A stretch of 15,334 bases of DNA from Allobrachymonas sp. (GTDB taxonomy: Bacteria > Pseudomonadota > Gammaproteobacteria > Burkholderiales > Burkholderiaceae_C), in contig JAAUOI010000033.1 of NCBI GenBank assembly GCA_012036375.1, positions 1 to 15,334 of the forward strand. The letters are read 5' to 3'. Shown here in pieces: positions 13,970-15,334 of this stretch. Made by a program: the position numbers and the translations under genes. How positions within the stretch are numbered: the stretch's first letter is position 1; each line of letters starts with the position of its first letter. The notes under the pieces are model-generated. The model was not told the origin of the DNA. It was given only the letters and a program-made list of their open reading frames with translations, and did not search any database.

Positions 13970-15194
13970 AGCTTGAAAACATCTTCATTCCTCGATCCTT
14001 GCGCGGCTTTGAGTCAACTGCTGATTATTTTGATATTTTTATACAAAATGAGCGGATCGCCGGCATAGAACCTGCGCAGAGTGCTATTGAAAAAGAGCAT
14101 CTCAGATGCTGCTTCCAGCCTTCGTTGATCTGCATCTGCATATCGACAAAACCTTTGTCGTCGATGAAGTGGGCGTGGTGGAAGGCGATTTATTTGCCGC
14201 GATTGAGATCATGGCAAAGCATCGCGATGGGTGGACGGCGGATCACATCCGCCCTCGCATGGAGCGAGCCGTCCGCGAAGCCTACGCAGGCGGCTGCCGC
14301 GCTCTGCGCACGCATCTGGATTGGATGCGCAAAGATGCGCCGCCCTCGCTTGCAGTGTTTGAAGCCCTGCGCGATGCGTGGCGCGGCAAGCTGGTGATGC
14401 AATGCGTTTCGCTCACGCCTTTAGATTTTTTCGATGACGCCTTTGATAGTGAAGACCTCGCGCTCGAAGTGGCTACGGCGAATAACACCTGCGACAAAGC
14501 CCGAGGCGAAGCCGCTCTGCTCGGCGCATTTGTCTATCGCAACGAGCGAATTTACGACAAGCTCCAGCGCGTGTTTGATCTCGCTTCAAAAAACGGCCTA
14601 GATATTGATTTCCACGTCGATGAAGGCTTAGATGCCGATGCACGCGGCCTGCGAGCAATCGCCGATCTCACGATCAAAAACAAAATGCAAGGCCGCGTTA
14701 CCTGCGGGCATGCCTGCTCACTGGCGATGCAACCCGATGACGATGCGCTACAAACCCTCAAGCTCTGTGCGGAGGCTCTCATTCATCTGGTGAGCCTTCC
14801 ATCGACCAATCTCTATTTGCAAGGCGCATGGCATCGCACGCCAGTAGAGCGCGGCATCACGCGCCTGCGCGAAGCCCGCGAGGCCAGCGTGAGCGTGAGC
14901 TTGGCCACTGACAACGTGGCTGATGGTTTTTATCCTTATGGCAGCTACGAACCTCTGAAAGCTTGGGCGCTGGGTGTGCAGGTCGGGCATCTTTCGCAAC
15001 CGCTCGATTGGCTATCGAGCATCACCAGTGCGCCATCCAAAGCGATGGGCTTGCCATGGGACGGCTTGATCCGCGAGGGCTGCAGCGTGCAGGATTTGCT
15101 GCTAGTGAATGCAGGCGATGCGCGGGATTTGATGAATACCCCACTGATACAGCGTTTATCGGATGTACAAAACATTTCTTTGAAGTCCGACTGA
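13966..15194 (+). CDS. Cytosine-deaminase-like metal-dependent amidohydrolase (one frameshift)
   Basis: TIM-barrel amidohydrolase of about 409 residues after one correction, similar to the cytosine deaminase group, which deaminates small nitrogen heterocycles. Metal and catalytic segments: FVDLHLHIDKTF (H-x-H), the catalytic Glu in DIDFHVDEGLD, the His in RVTCGHACSLAMQ, and the Asp in SLATDNVADGFYPYGS. The first frame from ATG 13966 gives the usual small N-terminal beta domain (IFIQNERIAGIEPA) and runs out at HLRCC. One additional A in the A5 run 14090-14094 would read SAIEKRASQMLLPAFVD. ATG 14106 is an in-frame internal start, but it would omit the N-terminal domain. Repeat copy E, read antisense, covers the stretch around the break. 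The start overlaps the permease stop by 4 nt. It could act on cytosine, creatinine or a related ring; not resolved. Confidence 0.85.
14036..14100 (-). repeat. Dispersed intragenic repeat, copy E (in deaminase N-terminus, antisense)
   Basis: Minus-strand reading: TTTTTCAATAGCACTCT, core GCGCAGGTTCTATGCCGGCG, then ATCCGCTCATTTTGTATAAA. The host gene is on the plus strand, so this copy is translated antisense, as RIAGIEPAQSAIEKEH. The apparent frameshift of the host gene lies in its A5 run. Confidence 0.8.
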
Positions 15195-15233
15195 TTTACA
15201 GCGAGCGATGAAACAATGCGGAATTCCAATACC

Positions 15234-15326
15234 GGACGCGAAATTCGCAAAAGTTACGCGAAAGACGACGAAAAAATCCAATTTCTTTTTTGCGTCTTTC
15301 GCGTAACTTTCGCGAATTTCGCGTCC
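15234..15326. repeat. Large inverted repeat, 34-bp arms with 25-nt A/T-rich centre
   Basis: The left arm (15234-15267) starts GGACGCGAAATTCGC and ends ACGCGAAAGACG. The right arm (15293-15326) is its reverse complement with a single mismatch out of 34 (A in place of G at 15249). The centre has an A6 run facing a T6 run, so pairing could extend further. It lies 40 bp after the deaminase stop at the right end of the window. It could act as a strong transcription stop in both directions, be a palindromic mobile element, or be a fold-back artefact; a classic U-run after the stem is lacking. Confidence 0.85.
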
Positions 15327-15334
15327 TGCTTTGT

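Noticed and set aside
13143..14100. Composite mobile element bounded by inverted repeat copies G and E around the permease
   Set aside because: The copies lie within coding sequence of an ordinary operon, with no transposase and with intact gene overlaps; chance positioning of a dispersed repeat is simpler.
12380..14106. Programmed ribosomal frameshifting as the cause of the broken operon genes
   Set aside because: Breaks occur in both directions, at different sequences, in four successive genes, without slippery heptamers and downstream structures; single-base errors or mutations explain them better.
1..15334. CRISPR array
   Set aside because: The repeat copies are unevenly spaced over kilobases, lie on both strands and inside genes, and no short regular repeat-spacer pattern or cas gene is present.

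Overview
The window looks like chromosomal DNA from a betaproteobacterium, most likely Burkholderiales and probably Comamonadaceae. This rests on moderate-to-high GC content, the protein styles (DsbD/ScsB-like reductase, AMP-binding ligase, Phd/UPF0175-PIN and HigBA toxin-antitoxin pairs) and a dispersed intragenic repeat. The taxon is an inference; no rRNA or tRNA gene is present to fix it.

Layout. 1-91: probable 3' tail of a gene. 95-1047 (-): EamA/DMT permease. 1084-1467 (+): gamma-glutamylcyclotransferase-like protein. 1554-2505 (-): alpha/beta hydrolase. 2555-4348 (+): acyl-CoA synthetase. 4373-4595 (+): GNAT acetyltransferase remnant with its middle deleted. 4606-5028 (+): rhodanese. 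5147-5812 (+): HAD phosphatase. 5957-6768 (+): DUF2726-like membrane-anchored protein. On the minus strand, in transcription order from 11311 down to 6795: HigB toxin, HigA antitoxin, Phd-UPF0175 antitoxin, DUF3368/PIN toxin, DsbD-type reductase, periplasmic redoxin. From 11528 to 15194 (+) there is a tight operon of creatininase-family amidohydrolase, ABC ATPase, ABC permease and cytosine-deaminase-like amidohydrolase, with every junction overlapping by 4-8 nt. A 34-bp-arm inverted repeat closes the window.

The most unusual feature is a dispersed repeat of about 60-66 bp found in eight diverged copies. Six lie inside protein-coding genes: the EamA permease, acyl-CoA synthetase, DsbD twice, the ABC permease and the deaminase. 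One lies between genes and one overlaps a stop codon. The copies are translated in at least two sense frames and once antisense. In DsbD, one copy encodes the signal-peptide core and cleavage region and another encodes the last membrane segment. This resembles, in concept, the protein-invading palindromic elements described in Rickettsia.

Seven genes carry one or two single-base indels, eight in all. Most are at homopolymers, and correcting each restores a family-typical length. Five of the eight fall in the 11.5-14.1 kb operon. Sequencing or consensus error is the simplest explanation, but decay of that operon cannot be excluded from the sequence alone.

The redox pair (DsbD plus redoxin) should act together in the cell envelope. 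The 11.5-15.2 kb operon should import and hydrolyse a small cyclic amide or amidine, such as a creatinine- or pyrimidine-like compound, but it lacks a visible substrate-binding protein.
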